DNA of 64,000 nt from an uncultured Lachnospiraceae bacterium (GCA_948794795.1 CAQGLR010000003.1:1-64000); one strand, 5' to 3'. Positions 35,517 to 45,459 are shown, counted from the first letter of the stretch. Numbers and translations: made by a program. Notes: generated by a model not told the origin, from the sequence alone.

Positions 35517-37086
35517 TATTAATATGCTCAATAATACATTTATGTTTTTTACTTTTTTTATTATAGTTAATTCCTACAAGAATTATTTCACCATTATATT
35601 GTTCTACTGAGGCACTATAATTTTTTTCTTTTATTTGCTTAATGGCACCTTCTGCTGTTTTATCCCATTTAAGCTCAACTATTATAGCTGGCTTATCTGA
35701 ATATCTCCTTGGTATAAAAACTATATCTGCAAACTCTTTTCCAGCTGGCAGTTCCCTGTACATTATATAATCTTTCCGTGCACTATAATATGCAAGGGAA
35801 ATAACACAACTAAGTGAATTTTCATTATTGTATTGTAAAACAGAAATAGTATTCATGTGTACTTCATCAATTCCTCTAGCAACTGCTTCATAGTCAGATG
35901 CAAGAGTTGCTTCAAGAAGCGCATCAGATATAGAAATTGATTTTATAACTTCATCCCAATGTGAACTTTCCACAGCCATAATAAATTCTTCCTGTATTTC
36001 GTGGTTTGGAATAAAAACTTCCCTGCTATTATAATTATAAGCCAGATATCCAAGATGTATAAGTAATGTAAGTACATCATCTTTTGAAGCAAATGTCGTC
36101 ATATCATTTTGGAATGTGTCAACAGAAACTTTTATTTTACTGCCGCCAAGCATCTGTATAATATTGTCTTTAAGTCCATTAAAATTCATATCTATATAAA
36201 TTTTTAAAGCTTCATATGTTTCTGTCCTTGTCCAGTAATTTCGGAATTTTTTACGTGTTATAGCATTAACTACAGATTCAGGGCTGTATATGTGTATGTT
36301 TTCATCAAATAAATATCCGTCATACCAATACTGCATTTCACTAGAGTCTATATTAAACTTTTTACATAAATTTATAACTTCATTTTCTGTAAAACCGGTA
36401 TATTCTGCCAGCATTGCAGGGTCTGTCATTGAAAATTCATCAAAAATATTTATAGCTGAATGTGAACCATATTTTTTAATAGGCAGTATTCCTGTCATAT
36501 AGACAAGTTTTATATCTCTATTATCTTTAAAAATACTTCTTAAAAAATTTAAATAATTCTTCTGCGCATCTATATTTTCTATTGCTTCACGGAATACACA
36601 GTCCCATTCATCAATTATAAAAATAAATCCTTTGTTTTTATAATTAATGTGGTTTGATATATATGAAATTATAGTGCTTAAATCTGTTGTTACTGGTATA
36701 TCATAAGTTTGAAAATATTCTTTTAATTCTTCTGCCAGTATTTTTTCAATATAATTTCCTAATTCATTTATATTATTTACTTTATTTATAAATTTAGGTA
36801 TGTTTAAAAAAATTGTATCATATTTATTTAAGTTTTCTTCATATGTATGGCATTTTTTGATTTTAAGCCTGTCAAAAAGTTCTTTTGAATTGCATCCATA
36901 ACTATAATAAGCAGCTAACATATTTGCTGCCATAGATTTTCCAAAACGGCGTGGACGGCTTACACATACAAATTCTTGTTCTGTGTCTATAACTTCATTA
37001 ATATAAGAAATTAGTCCAGATTTATCTACATATATTTTGGAATTTAATGCTCTTTTAAACAGGTTATTTCCAGGGTTTAGATACAT
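35512..37086 (-). CDS. AAA-ATPase-like / PD-(D/E)XK protein
   Basis: This is a 524-residue cytosolic protein of the AAA-ATPase-like plus DUF1703 (PD-(D/E)XK) family common in anaerobes. The P-loop region is unusual (VSRPRRFGKSMAANMLAAYY). It is followed by NKGFIFIIDEWDCVFREAIE (Walker B) and LVYMTGILPIKKYGSHSAIN, with YWYDGY in the middle. The C-terminal nuclease-like domain ends DIVFIPRRYSDKPAIIVELK, with the E-x-K pair and upstream Asp in place. The family's role is not established, and a mobile-element or nuclease function is often suspected. It occupies the tail of unit 1 on the opposite strand to the cassette, the same slot taken by the Rpn-type gene in unit 2. Confidence 0.85.
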   Translation of the reverse strand: MYLNPGNNLFKRALNSKIYVDKSGLISYINEVIDTEQEFVCVSRPRRFGKSMAANMLAAYYSYGCNSKELFDRLKIKKCHTYEENLNKYDTIFLNIPKFINKVNNINELGNYIEKILAEELKEYFQTYDIPVTTDLSTIISYISNHINYKNKGFIFIIDEWDCVFREAIENIDAQKNYLNFLRSIFKDNRDIKLVYMTGILPIKKYGSHSAINIFDEFSMTDPAMLAEYTGFTENEVINLCKKFNIDSSEMQYWYDGYLFDENIHIYSPESVVNAITRKKFRNYWTRTETYEALKIYIDMNFNGLKDNIIQMLGGSKIKVSVDTFQNDMTTFASKDDVLTLLIHLGYLAYNYNSREVFIPNHEIQEEFIMAVESSHWDEVIKSISISDALLEATLASDYEAVARGIDEVHMNTISVLQYNNENSLSCVISLAYYSARKDYIMYRELPAGKEFADIVFIPRRYSDKPAIIVELKWDKTAEGAIKQIKEKNYSASVEQYNGEIILVGINYNKKSKKHKCIIEHINK

Positions 37087-37328
37087 TCCAATATATCCTT
37101 TCCTTATTTAGTATTTATATTATTTAAAACATTATAACTTTTATCTAATTATCTGGCAATATGTTTTAACATTTATCCAGAATTAGATTTTTTACACATT
37201 TATAGGATAAAACTATCCATTTACACTATTTTTAACCGGTTTTCACCAGATTATCTTGGAAATATACCATTTATTATTATAGAAAAAAATAATAAACTTT
37301 ATACAAAGCATACCTTAATGTCAGAGGT

Positions 37329-40193
37329 GTGGGGTATTTCACTCCAAATTCCTATAAAACCGGCATTTGTAATGGACTATACTGTCTTCATATACTGGGA
37401 GCTATCACAAGTTTCAAGGCAACGAGTGCTTCAAAGTTTGCTGTGAATTTTGAAAGTGCAGTACCTGTTTCAGCAGAATTAGTTATTACAAAAGGTACAG
37501 ATAAAGTTGATGGAAAACTCACATGGAATGAAGAAAGAACAGTTGCTACATTTGAGTCAACAGGTAATTTTGCATATGGTGAATATACAGTAACTGTAAC
37601 AAATGGTACTTCATCAGTAACAGCAAAAACTACTGTTGAAGCTGAAAAAGTATCAGAAATTAAGATTTTAAATGAAGTAGCTCTTACACGTACTAATTCA
37701 CATATTGCTACTTCAAGTGCTATAAAAGATAATGAAGCTTGTATTTATTATGACGTATATAACCAGTATGGAGAAAGTATAAGGAATTCAACATCAATTA
37801 ACTGGACAGTAAGCTCATGTGATGCAAAAGCAGAGGATAAATCTGCTGGATTAATTGTAGCACAGAAGAAAAATGAAGCTTTCTCTTATGGTACAGTAAT
37901 TTATATTACAGGTGTAAATGTAAAGAGTGGTGTTGCAGTAAGTGCAAGCGTAACAGTTGGCATGGCACAAGCTATTGATACTGTTGAATTTGCAGGATTT
38001 GTAAGCAAAGCTGACAAGACAAAGAAGTTAGATACTCTGCCAAATGATTTTGCAAAAGATACTTATTCACTTCTTTACAGGACATATGACCAGAACCATA
38101 ACTTAATTGAGGCATCTGCTGATAACATAGCACCTGCTAATGACAGTGCAAGACTTACATTTATTTCTGATGATGTTTTACTTATAAAGAGTGAGTTTAA
38201 AGATGGTGATATCTATGTTATTGATGGTATTGAATATTCATCTGTAAAAGTTGAGCCTGGCATGTATGTAGATAAGGGCGGTGAAGTAAGTATCACAGCT
38301 ATTTCAAATAAAACAGGTGGCAAATCAATTAAAAACTTTGTAGTTGGTACTAATGGATTACTTAAGAGTATGACACTTGGGACACCTAGTAGTACTATTG
38401 CAGATGGTGATACCAATGTAGAAATTCCATTTACAGCAAAAGATGCTGATGGAAAAGACATAACAAACTATGAAACAATTGCACGTTCTTCTAATTCTGT
38501 TAATTTAACAGCAACAGAAGGTACATTAGTTCTTTATGAGAAGAACGATGGTACAGCAGGCCTTAGATGGACAGATGCTGATAAATATGTTGTTGGATAC
38601 CATGATGGTGTTGTTAATGGCAACCGGGATTACGGAATGGGTGGCAGACATATAACATATAACCCATTTAATGGACTTGACAAGAGTGGCAACAAGATTA
38701 GCATAAATGATGATGTAGACCGTAATGTATCATTAACTTCAGTAGTAATAGGTGGTGAAAGTGATAATATTATCCTTCCAGTATCTGATATGAGACGCCC
38801 TTCTGCTATAAAAGAAGTAAGGCTTCCTGATGATAATAATGATACAATTATTGTTGGTGGTGAAGCAACAATTAACTTCTATGAAAATATCACATATCTT
38901 GACCAGTATGGCAAGGAGCTTCCATTAATTACATCAAAAGCTTTCTGGAAGGCAGCAAAAGAAAATGGTTATATTGGTGATTACAAGTATGGTATACATG
39001 TAGAAACAATTAAAGATAACCTGTTAGGCGGAGCTTATAATGGTGTAGTATATGATGGAACAATCAAATATACAGCAACAACAGGAAGTGATACAACAGG
39101 TAAAGTAATTCCAAATACAGTTAAATATTCTATTTCTGCATTAAAGAAAGGTGAGCTCCAGGCTAATGATATAAGTAAAGTGAAATCTGTATCTTATAAT
39201 ATAGTTCCTATTAGTGAGATTTCAGACTTTTATATTACTGATGTATCAAAGCTGGGTGTAACAACAAGTTACTCACTTGAAGACAATGGTAATGGTATTG
39301 AAAATATTACAACAGGTGCAGCAATAAATGATACAGCAGGTGATTTATCTGTAACAACTAACAGGAATGATGTAAACAAAGCTTCTGTAAAAGCAACATA
39401 CAAAGGTCTTACACTTACTGTTCCAAACACTTATTTAAGTGTAACAAATGATGTTTATGCAGAACCAAATCCAAAGCCAGGTTCAGATTTCCTTATAGGC
39501 AAGGATGGATGTTATAAATTTAACATTTCTGCTATAAAAGCAAACAAACTTCTTTGGAGAGAGTTATATGACATTAACTCAGCTAAGAATATAAGAAAAG
39601 ATGCTATTAAGAAATTAGAAATTGAAGTTACTGACTCTAATGGAGTAAAATTATCAACAATAAGCAAGAGCATTAAAGTTTCTGATGCAGAGTCTATGCC
39701 TGCAAGCATTACATTTACAAAAAATTATAATGCATTAGAATCAGATGTATTTAGTCCTTCTTTAACTGGTATTGAATTAGGATTTGCTACTGAAGAAGCA
39801 AAAGAAGATACAGTTGCTGGATGTGGAAGCCATAAGTATGCACAGTGGAATGCACCTGATATGTTATTTGCTAATGTAAAAGACCAGTATGGACAGAATT
39901 ATACTGGACGTGATATCCTTTACACTGTATCTGCTGTAAAAGAAAATACTGGTGCATTTGCACATAAGGCTGATAACTTTACAGTTAAAAATAATGGTTC
40001 TAAGGATACAAGAATTACAGGTGCTGAACTTGGTGATACATTTACAATTACAGCTACAGTTGAAAATACTAATATTACTGACACACTTAAAGTTACTGTA
40101 GGTGCTGATAAGTCTGCAAATGTTGCATCTGGTAAATCAACAAGTGAAACAGCTGACCATGCACTCCGTGAAATATTAGATTATGACAGATAA
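37329..40193 (+). CDS. Silent surface-protein cassette 2
   Basis: This open frame of about 950 residues is homologous to the variable part of the complete surface protein. A GTG at 37329 gives 22 residues of leader-repeat translation before LGAITSFKATSASKF. There is no signal peptide or ribosome binding site, so it is probably silent. Conserved blocks are ACIYYDVYNQYGESIRNSTS, IYITGVNVKSGVAVSASVTV, EPGMYVDKGGEVSITAISNK, DMRRPSAIKEVRLPDDNND and KVTVGADKSA, ending LREILDYDR. It carries an insertion relative to cassette 1 near residue 440 (HHD-rich loop with GMGGRHITYNPFNGLD), also present in cassette 3 in another form. Expression would need inversion of about 13.5 kb. Confidence 0.85.
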   Translation: MGYFTPNSYKTGICNGLYCLHILGAITSFKATSASKFAVNFESAVPVSAELVITKGTDKVDGKLTWNEERTVATFESTGNFAYGEYTVTVTNGTSSVTAKTTVEAEKVSEIKILNEVALTRTNSHIATSSAIKDNEACIYYDVYNQYGESIRNSTSINWTVSSCDAKAEDKSAGLIVAQKKNEAFSYGTVIYITGVNVKSGVAVSASVTVGMAQAIDTVEFAGFVSKADKTKKLDTLPNDFAKDTYSLLYRTYDQNHNLIEASADNIAPANDSARLTFISDDVLLIKSEFKDGDIYVIDGIEYSSVKVEPGMYVDKGGEVSITAISNKTGGKSIKNFVVGTNGLLKSMTLGTPSSTIADGDTNVEIPFTAKDADGKDITNYETIARSSNSVNLTATEGTLVLYEKNDGTAGLRWTDADKYVVGYHDGVVNGNRDYGMGGRHITYNPFNGLDKSGNKISINDDVDRNVSLTSVVIGGESDNIILPVSDMRRPSAIKEVRLPDDNNDTIIVGGEATINFYENITYLDQYGKELPLITSKAFWKAAKENGYIGDYKYGIHVETIKDNLLGGAYNGVVYDGTIKYTATTGSDTTGKVIPNTVKYSISALKKGELQANDISKVKSVSYNIVPISEISDFYITDVSKLGVTTSYSLEDNGNGIENITTGAAINDTAGDLSVTTNRNDVNKASVKATYKGLTLTVPNTYLSVTNDVYAEPNPKPGSDFLIGKDGCYKFNISAIKANKLLWRELYDINSAKNIRKDAIKKLEIEVTDSNGVKLSTISKSIKVSDAESMPASITFTKNYNALESDVFSPSLTGIELGFATEEAKEDTVAGCGSHKYAQWNAPDMLFANVKDQYGQNYTGRDILYTVSAVKENTGAFAHKADNFTVKNNGSKDTRITGAELGDTFTITATVENTNITDTLKVTVGADKSANVASGKSTSETADHALREILDYDR
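37338..37423 (+). repeat. 86-bp leader repeat of cassette 2
   Basis: It is identical by eye to 42445-42530. It starts TTCACTCCAAATTCCTATAA, contains the recombination core, and ends TTCAAGGCAAC. In frame it encodes a 20-residue stretch upstream of LGAITS with no start codon of its own in cassette 3. Homology continues more loosely about 120 bp upstream. Confidence 0.85.
37396..37411 (+). other. Putative recombination site, cassette 2
   Basis: TGGGAGCTATCACAAG preceded by TCATATAC. It codes LGAITS in the same frame as the other copies, and its orientation matches cassettes 1 and 3. Confidence 0.75.
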
Positions 40194-40257
40194 TTAGTTT
40201 AGTTATATTGATTTGTCTTTTCTATACAAGAAAAATAATTAGTAACATTAATAAAAA

Positions 40258-40294
40258 AATAATCCTTCCTCTTTATAGGGAAGGATTATTTTTT
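40258..40294 (+). terminator. Terminator between cassette 2 and its lipoprotein gene
   Basis: AATAATCCTTCC and GGAAGGATTATT form a perfect 12-bp stem followed by six T. It is nearly the same sequence as in unit 1. Confidence 0.85.
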
Positions 40295-40316
40295 CATTGG
40301 AAAGGATTATTATATT

Positions 40317-41036
40317 ATGAGGAAAAAATGGTATATTGCTTTATTAATTTTATTATTATGTATAAATATATCTGCATGTGGCAAAACGGAAAATACAAAT
40401 AATGCAAATAAAAATAGTTCTAACATTTTTTCTAATGTAACAGAAAATAATAGCAGTGGTCAAAATATAAATGTACAGGAAACACCTGGTACAGATAACA
40501 GTACGGGTACAGAAGAAACCATAGTTCCAGAATTTTCAGAACTTCCAGTACAAACTGACCCTCCGAAGGCTCCAGAACCTGAAATACATAAATTATCTGT
40601 GAACCAGCAGTATTCAGATATATACAGGGTGGTAAAAGTCCTTGGTTTAAAAGAATATAAAAAAATTAAAAGTGAAAAATATATTGACAAGGCAAAAAAA
40701 GGAAAAAAGTTTTTAGTATTATTCCTATCTGTTAGAAATGATACTAATGAAGAAGATTATATAAATTATAATTATATTTCTGCAAAAGTTGATGGCAAAA
40801 AAATTGAACATACATTTTTGTTAAATGACCCGAAGGGATACCCATCTATTTTCTCACATGTACCAGCTAATGAAGGAATAGGAGGGTTTATTGTATGGGA
40901 AGTACCTTCTGTATGGAAAACATTAGAATTTAAGTATAACGGATGGAAAGATATAAATAACATAAGTCTTGAAGCTAAATTTACCCCAGATGATTTATCT
41001 GACCCAGTTATTTATAATGCTAATGATTTTAAATAA
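40317..41036 (+). CDS. Cassette-linked lipoprotein 2 (DUF4352-like)
   Basis: This is a 239-residue lipoprotein closely related to lipoprotein 1. It has signal peptide MRKKWYIALLILLLCINISACG with the lipobox Cys at position 21, a Ser/Asn/Thr/Pro tether to about residue 90, then the conserved domain (KLSVNQQYSDIYRVVKVLGL, KKGKKFLVLFLSVRNDTNEE, KIEHTFLLNDPKGYPSIFSH, GGFIVWEVPSVWKTLEFKYN, DPVIYNANDFK). From KVLGLKEYKK onward it is almost the same as lipoprotein 1, while the tethers differ. GGAAAGGA precedes the ATG, so it could be translated if a transcript passes the terminator or a local promoter exists. Confidence 0.88.
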   Translation: MRKKWYIALLILLLCINISACGKTENTNNANKNSSNIFSNVTENNSSGQNINVQETPGTDNSTGTEETIVPEFSELPVQTDPPKAPEPEIHKLSVNQQYSDIYRVVKVLGLKEYKKIKSEKYIDKAKKGKKFLVLFLSVRNDTNEEDYINYNYISAKVDGKKIEHTFLLNDPKGYPSIFSHVPANEGIGGFIVWEVPSVWKTLEFKYNGWKDINNISLEAKFTPDDLSDPVIYNANDFK

Positions 41037-41171
41037 ATAATAAGTGGTATAGAAGAATTATAAAAATATATATTTTATAAAATACAAGATTAAATTAATT
41101 TATTGTTATAATCTTATCTTAAATTTTTGTTGGATTTAATTTTGTTATATATATTAAGATTAATATTGAAT

Positions 41172-41222
41172 AATTTATTGTTTTATTATATTATTTTAAA
41201 GAATATAATAAAACAATAAATT
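41172..41222. terminator. Perfect 21-bp AT-rich hairpin
   Basis: The arms 41172-41192 and 41202-41222 are exact complements (core TTATTGTTTTATTATATT) with a 9-base loop. It lies between the converging lipoprotein 2 and Rpn-type genes and is probably a terminator, although its stem has only two G:C pairs. Confidence 0.55.
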
Positions 41223-41292
41223 TTAATTTGCAAAGTAATTAAAAATTCCTATATAGAAAATATATAAATTAAACTGCATAAGAAATTATAAA

Positions 41293-42174
41293 TTAAATTT
41301 CATTTTCAAGAACATTTTTAACTATATCCAAAGAAATACCTGATAAATCAGAAATAGTTTCTACATCACATCCTTTGTTATGCATATTTAATATAATTTG
41401 TTTTCCACTTTGTTCAATTCCTTGTTGTATTCCTTGTTCAATTCCTTGTTGTATCCCATCATTTGTAAACTTTTCAACAACGGTGCACATTGTAACCACC
41501 TCACCTTTCTTCTGCCTTTCAAGTAGACTATATTTTATTTCTTCATACTTTTTATCACCAGTAAATACTTTAAGCAAATCTAAGAAAGCTTCCAGATGTT
41601 CTATTTCTTCATCAAGTGGCTGGTATTTATCAAGCATACGTTTATTTTTGAAAAAATGTGCCACATGTTTAAAAGTGCTTTTAAACTGGGAAATTGTTTT
41701 ATCTGGCAGGAATGCTATATCAAATACAATAATTTTATAATCCTGTACAAATTTTCCCATTCCTTCTGGTATTTCCAGCATATCTTTAAGACGTATTGGT
41801 TTATTCCATTTTTTATCTGAAAAATTAAGAACTATTGTTATTACTGGATACCTTACACCACCTTTATCAATTTGTGCACGGTATGCACTATAATCATATC
41901 CCATTACCCTTACTGGCATGTTATCTTCTTCTTTAGTTTCATTTTCCATTCCAAAACCAGCAAGCATAATACCTGCATTTTTATAGTATTTAAATGTATC
42001 CCTGTACTGTCCACGTAGATTTTTTTCCTCTGCTTTGTATATTGATTCTGAAGGACCATCTTCAAGAAGGGATGGCAGTATTAAGTCTTTTTTAAAAAGC
42101 AGTATATTTAAAATATCTGCAAATACATCATTGTAATCTTCAAGTTTCTTTTCAGACAAATCTTTACCTGCCAT
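41293..42174 (-). CDS. Rpn/transposase_31-like PD-(D/E)XK family protein
   Basis: This is a 293-residue protein of the recombination-promoting nuclease (Rpn/YhgA-like) superfamily as seen in Lachnospiraceae. Supporting segments are the N-terminal NDVFADILNILLF, a MPVRVMGYDYSAYRAQI block, RYPVITIVLNFSDKKWNKPI in the catalytic core, and a Gln/Glu/Gly repeat near the C-terminus (GIQQGIEQGIQQGIEQ), which is typical of the family and length-variable. Related proteins nick or cut DNA and raise RecA-independent recombination. The role here is unknown. AAGGAGGAG precedes the ATG. It lies at the tail of unit 2 on the opposite strand. A small remnant of a paralogue occurs at 47222. Confidence 0.82.
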   Translation of the reverse strand: MAGKDLSEKKLEDYNDVFADILNILLFKKDLILPSLLEDGPSESIYKAEEKNLRGQYRDTFKYYKNAGIMLAGFGMENETKEEDNMPVRVMGYDYSAYRAQIDKGGVRYPVITIVLNFSDKKWNKPIRLKDMLEIPEGMGKFVQDYKIIVFDIAFLPDKTISQFKSTFKHVAHFFKNKRMLDKYQPLDEEIEHLEAFLDLLKVFTGDKKYEEIKYSLLERQKKGEVVTMCTVVEKFTNDGIQQGIEQGIQQGIEQSGKQIILNMHNKGCDVETISDLSGISLDIVKNVLENEI

Positions 42175-42444
42175 TATGCTCCTCCTTAGTATTTATATAG
42201 TTGTAAATAGTATATTCTGCATTATGGAAAAATGCAAGGCTTTTTTGGTATTATTGTTTATTAAACCCCATTATATCTGTTGTTTATATTGTATTTTTAT
42301 ACCAGGTTATGTATATATATCCATTTATTTTTACTGTTTTTAACCCATTTTCACCAGAATAGCTTACAAATACTCTATTTATTATTATAGAAACAAATAA
42401 TAACCTTTATGTAAGACATACCATATTATAACAGGGCAGGACAG

Positions 42445-42530
42445 TTCACTCCAAATTCCTATAAAACCGGCATTTGTAATGGACTATACTGTCTTCATAT
42501 ACTGGGAGCTATCACAAGTTTCAAGGCAAC
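42445..42530 (+). repeat. 86-bp leader repeat of cassette 3
   Basis: It is identical by eye to 37338-37423 and includes the recombination core. The upstream 100 bp are also similar (TTTTCACCAGA, ATTTATTATTATAGAAA, AATAATAA) but diverged. Confidence 0.85.
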
Positions 42531-45345
42531 TAAAGCTTCTATTTTTACAATAGACTTTGAACATGCACAGAAAGATACAACATCTATATCAATAACAAAA
42601 AATGATACTAAGGTAGAAGGCAAACTTGTATGGAATGAAGCAAGAACATCTGCCACATTTGAAGGTACAGGGAACTTTGCTCTTGGTGAGTATACAATGA
42701 CAGCTACTAATGGTGTGGATACTGTAACAGCAAAAACTACAGTTGAAGCTGAAAGGGTTGAAGAAATTAAAATCCTTAATGAAGTTGCACTTACTGGAAA
42801 GAATGCAAATTCTAGAAAAGGTATTGACCAGGATGGTGATGGCAAAATTGATTCATATGCCGCAGTTGACCATTCAGCTGCCTATATTTACTATGATGTA
42901 TTTAACCAGTATGGTGAGAGTATAAGAACATCTACAAATATTACATGGACAGTTAGCTCATGTGATGACCATTCTGTAGATACAACAAGGGGAATGATTG
43001 CTGCACTTAAAAATGATGAAGCATTTACATATGGCACTCTTATTTATGTAACAGGTGTAAATGTTAAAAGTGGTAAGTCTGTTACAGCAAGCCTTACTGT
43101 TGGTATGGAACAGGCAATTGATAAACTTGAAGTAGCTGGTTTTGTTAGTAAAAATGATAAAACAAAAATTATTGAAACATTACCAAAAGATTTTTCAAAG
43201 GATACTTATTCTTTACTTTTTAAATCTTTTGACCAGAATGGCAATATAATGGAACCACAAAAGAACAATGTAGAAGGCAGTAATTCAACTCTTACATTTA
43301 TTTCAGATAATATACTTCTGCTTAAGAGCGAATTTAAAGATGGTGACCTTTATACAATTAACGGTGAGGAATATGCTTCTGTAACTGTACAGCCTGGAAT
43401 GTATGTTGATAAGGGTGGTGAAGTAAATATTACTGCTATTTCAAACAAAACAGGTGGTAAGACTGTAAAGAATTTTGTAATTGGTGCAAATGGATTACTT
43501 AAGAGTCTTGCACTTAATACTCCAAGCAGTATTGTTGCAGATGGTGATATTGTTGAAATACCTTATATTGCATATGATACAGAAGGCAAACAGGTTACAA
43601 ACTATGAAACTATTGCACGTTCAACAAACACATTAAACCTTAATGCCAATCCAGGTACATTATCAGTAATTGAAAAAGAAGATGGGACTGCAAAGATTGT
43701 ATGGCGTGATGATGATAAATATATACTTAAAACAGCAGATGATAATAATACTGTTATAACATATAATCCATATAAAGAATCACAGGATCTAGCTAAAGGA
43801 TTTAATATTACAGATGAAGTGGACCGTCATATTTCACTTACTACTGTAGTTGTTGGTGGCGAAAGTAATAATCTTCTTATGTCTGTATCTGATATGAGAC
43901 GCCCTACATCTATAAAACATGTAAAAATAAATGATGATGATAATGGTGCAATTATTGCAGGAAATACTGCTGGTGCTAATGTAGGCTGGGATTTTACTTA
44001 TCTTGACCAGTATGGTGTAGAAATGCCAAGGAGCAACACACTTGCGTTCTGGGAGCAGGCGAGCAATGGTCTTGGTGATTATAAATATGATGTTAAAGCA
44101 TATACCACAGATAATTATCTTGGTGCTTACAGATGGGCAACTAATGCTGATGGTACTGTTAAAGCAGACCGTAAGATTGGTGAACATCATATTATAGCAG
44201 ACAATGCAGACAGCCGTATAGGTTTTACAGCACAGGATAATGTAGCAAATGTTGAAACTTCAACAGTTAAGTATACTGTAATTTCAAGTAAAGGTGGTAA
44301 ACCATTTGTAGATGCTGGTAAGACTTTGGCAGTATCATATAGTGTACTTCCAATAGAGAAAGTTTCAAATTTTGCAATTACAGATATTTCTAAACGCCAG
44401 GCTATGACAACAAATACTATATATCCAAATGGTGAAAAGATTACTAATGCTACACATTCAGCAGTTGGTGATGGTATGACAGAATCAGATCCTATAGAAT
44501 TTACTAATGAAGGTGATTCTGATATTGCAAAAGGTATATTCAAAGTACAAGGTTCTTATAAAGGACTTACGGTAACATTACCTAAAAAATACTATAAAGT
44601 TTCAGATGATTCAGACATAAAGGCTATAGTGGGTGTAGATGGTAATAATGAAAAATCACGTGTTAATGCAGCATCAGCAGGAGCAATTACATGGGATAAT
44701 TTGTATAATTTCAACACAGCAAAATGTACAAGAATTGATACAAGAAAATCATTAATAATTAATGTAAATGATAATTCTCCAAAAGGAAGTACAATTAAAA
44801 AATATATTACCATATCTGATGAAAGATCTGTTATTGCATCTGTAACATTTAAGAGAAATTATGCAGTATTAAATAATGCTACTATATCACCTTCAATGAC
44901 TAGCTTTTTACCAGAATTAGGTAATAAAAATGGTGGTATTAATCTTAAATATGGTTATGACCCTGGTATGTGGTGCAATCCTGATGAAATTTATGTAGTA
45001 GTTGAAGACCAATATGGTTCAAAACCACAGTATCCTTATGAAATTAATTATATTATTTCGGATGTTACTGAAAATACAAGTGAATTAACACATCTTCCAG
45101 ACAGCTTTGTAATTAATTCTAATAATTCAGAAAAAACAGGCGCTACTGGCGTTGAAGTTGGTGATAAATTTAAGCTTACAGCTACTGTAGTTGATCCTAC
45201 AGTAAGTAATTTTGAAGTATCAGCATCTATGACAGTTACAGTTGGTGCTGATTTAGGCGCATTTGTTACTTCTAGCCTTGGAGCTTCAGAGCAGCCAGAT
45301 GCTACTCTTAGTTCTATATTAATGTATGGAAGAAATGATAAATAA
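42502..45345 (+). CDS. Silent surface-protein cassette 3
   Basis: The frame is open from 42415, but it holds no ATG, GTG or TTG until 42697. It therefore cannot be translated as a complete protein where it stands. The homologous part begins LGAITSFKATKASIF at the recombination core. Conserved blocks are AYIYYDVFNQYGESIRTSTN, IYVTGVNVKSGKSVTASLTV, QPGMYVDKGGEVNITAISNK, DMRRPTSIKHVKINDDDNG and TVTVGADLGAF, ending with a SSILMYGRNDK tail. An insertion after LTGKNANSRKG (DQDGDGKID, an EF-hand-like loop) is unique to this copy. After inversion of about 8.4 kb it would be joined in frame to the signal peptide and linker of the complete gene. Confidence 0.85.
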   Translation: MGAITSFKATKASIFTIDFEHAQKDTTSISITKNDTKVEGKLVWNEARTSATFEGTGNFALGEYTMTATNGVDTVTAKTTVEAERVEEIKILNEVALTGKNANSRKGIDQDGDGKIDSYAAVDHSAAYIYYDVFNQYGESIRTSTNITWTVSSCDDHSVDTTRGMIAALKNDEAFTYGTLIYVTGVNVKSGKSVTASLTVGMEQAIDKLEVAGFVSKNDKTKIIETLPKDFSKDTYSLLFKSFDQNGNIMEPQKNNVEGSNSTLTFISDNILLLKSEFKDGDLYTINGEEYASVTVQPGMYVDKGGEVNITAISNKTGGKTVKNFVIGANGLLKSLALNTPSSIVADGDIVEIPYIAYDTEGKQVTNYETIARSTNTLNLNANPGTLSVIEKEDGTAKIVWRDDDKYILKTADDNNTVITYNPYKESQDLAKGFNITDEVDRHISLTTVVVGGESNNLLMSVSDMRRPTSIKHVKINDDDNGAIIAGNTAGANVGWDFTYLDQYGVEMPRSNTLAFWEQASNGLGDYKYDVKAYTTDNYLGAYRWATNADGTVKADRKIGEHHIIADNADSRIGFTAQDNVANVETSTVKYTVISSKGGKPFVDAGKTLAVSYSVLPIEKVSNFAITDISKRQAMTTNTIYPNGEKITNATHSAVGDGMTESDPIEFTNEGDSDIAKGIFKVQGSYKGLTVTLPKKYYKVSDDSDIKAIVGVDGNNEKSRVNAASAGAITWDNLYNFNTAKCTRIDTRKSLIINVNDNSPKGSTIKKYITISDERSVIASVTFKRNYAVLNNATISPSMTSFLPELGNKNGGINLKYGYDPGMWCNPDEIYVVVEDQYGSKPQYPYEINYIISDVTENTSELTHLPDSFVINSNNSEKTGATGVEVGDKFKLTATVVDPTVSNFEVSASMTVTVGADLGAFVTSSLGASEQPDATLSSILMYGRNDK
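42503..42518 (+). other. Putative recombination site, cassette 3
   Basis: TGGGAGCTATCACAAG preceded by TCATATAC, as in cassette 2. Same orientation as cassettes 1 and 2. Confidence 0.75.
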
Positions 45346-45393
45346 AATTTTAAATTAATATAATATATAACTAAAGTATATTATTTAAACAAG

Positions 45394-45429
45394 GTAGTCC
45401 GTTCTTGAAAGAGAGCGGATTACTTTTTT
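45394..45429 (+). terminator. Terminator between cassette 3 and its lipoprotein gene
   Basis: GTAGTCCGTTCT pairs with AGAGAGCGGATTAC (G:T pairs) and is followed by seven T. It is at the same position as in the other units but diverged in sequence. Confidence 0.75.
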
Positions 45430-45459
45430 AAAATACTATAATTAATATGGAGGTTATTT

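Noticed and set aside
36000..36500. AAA-ATPase-like gene as the transposase that moved the cassettes
   Set aside because: Such AAA/DUF1703 genes are common in anaerobes and not known to be transposases. There are no inverted repeats or target duplications around it.
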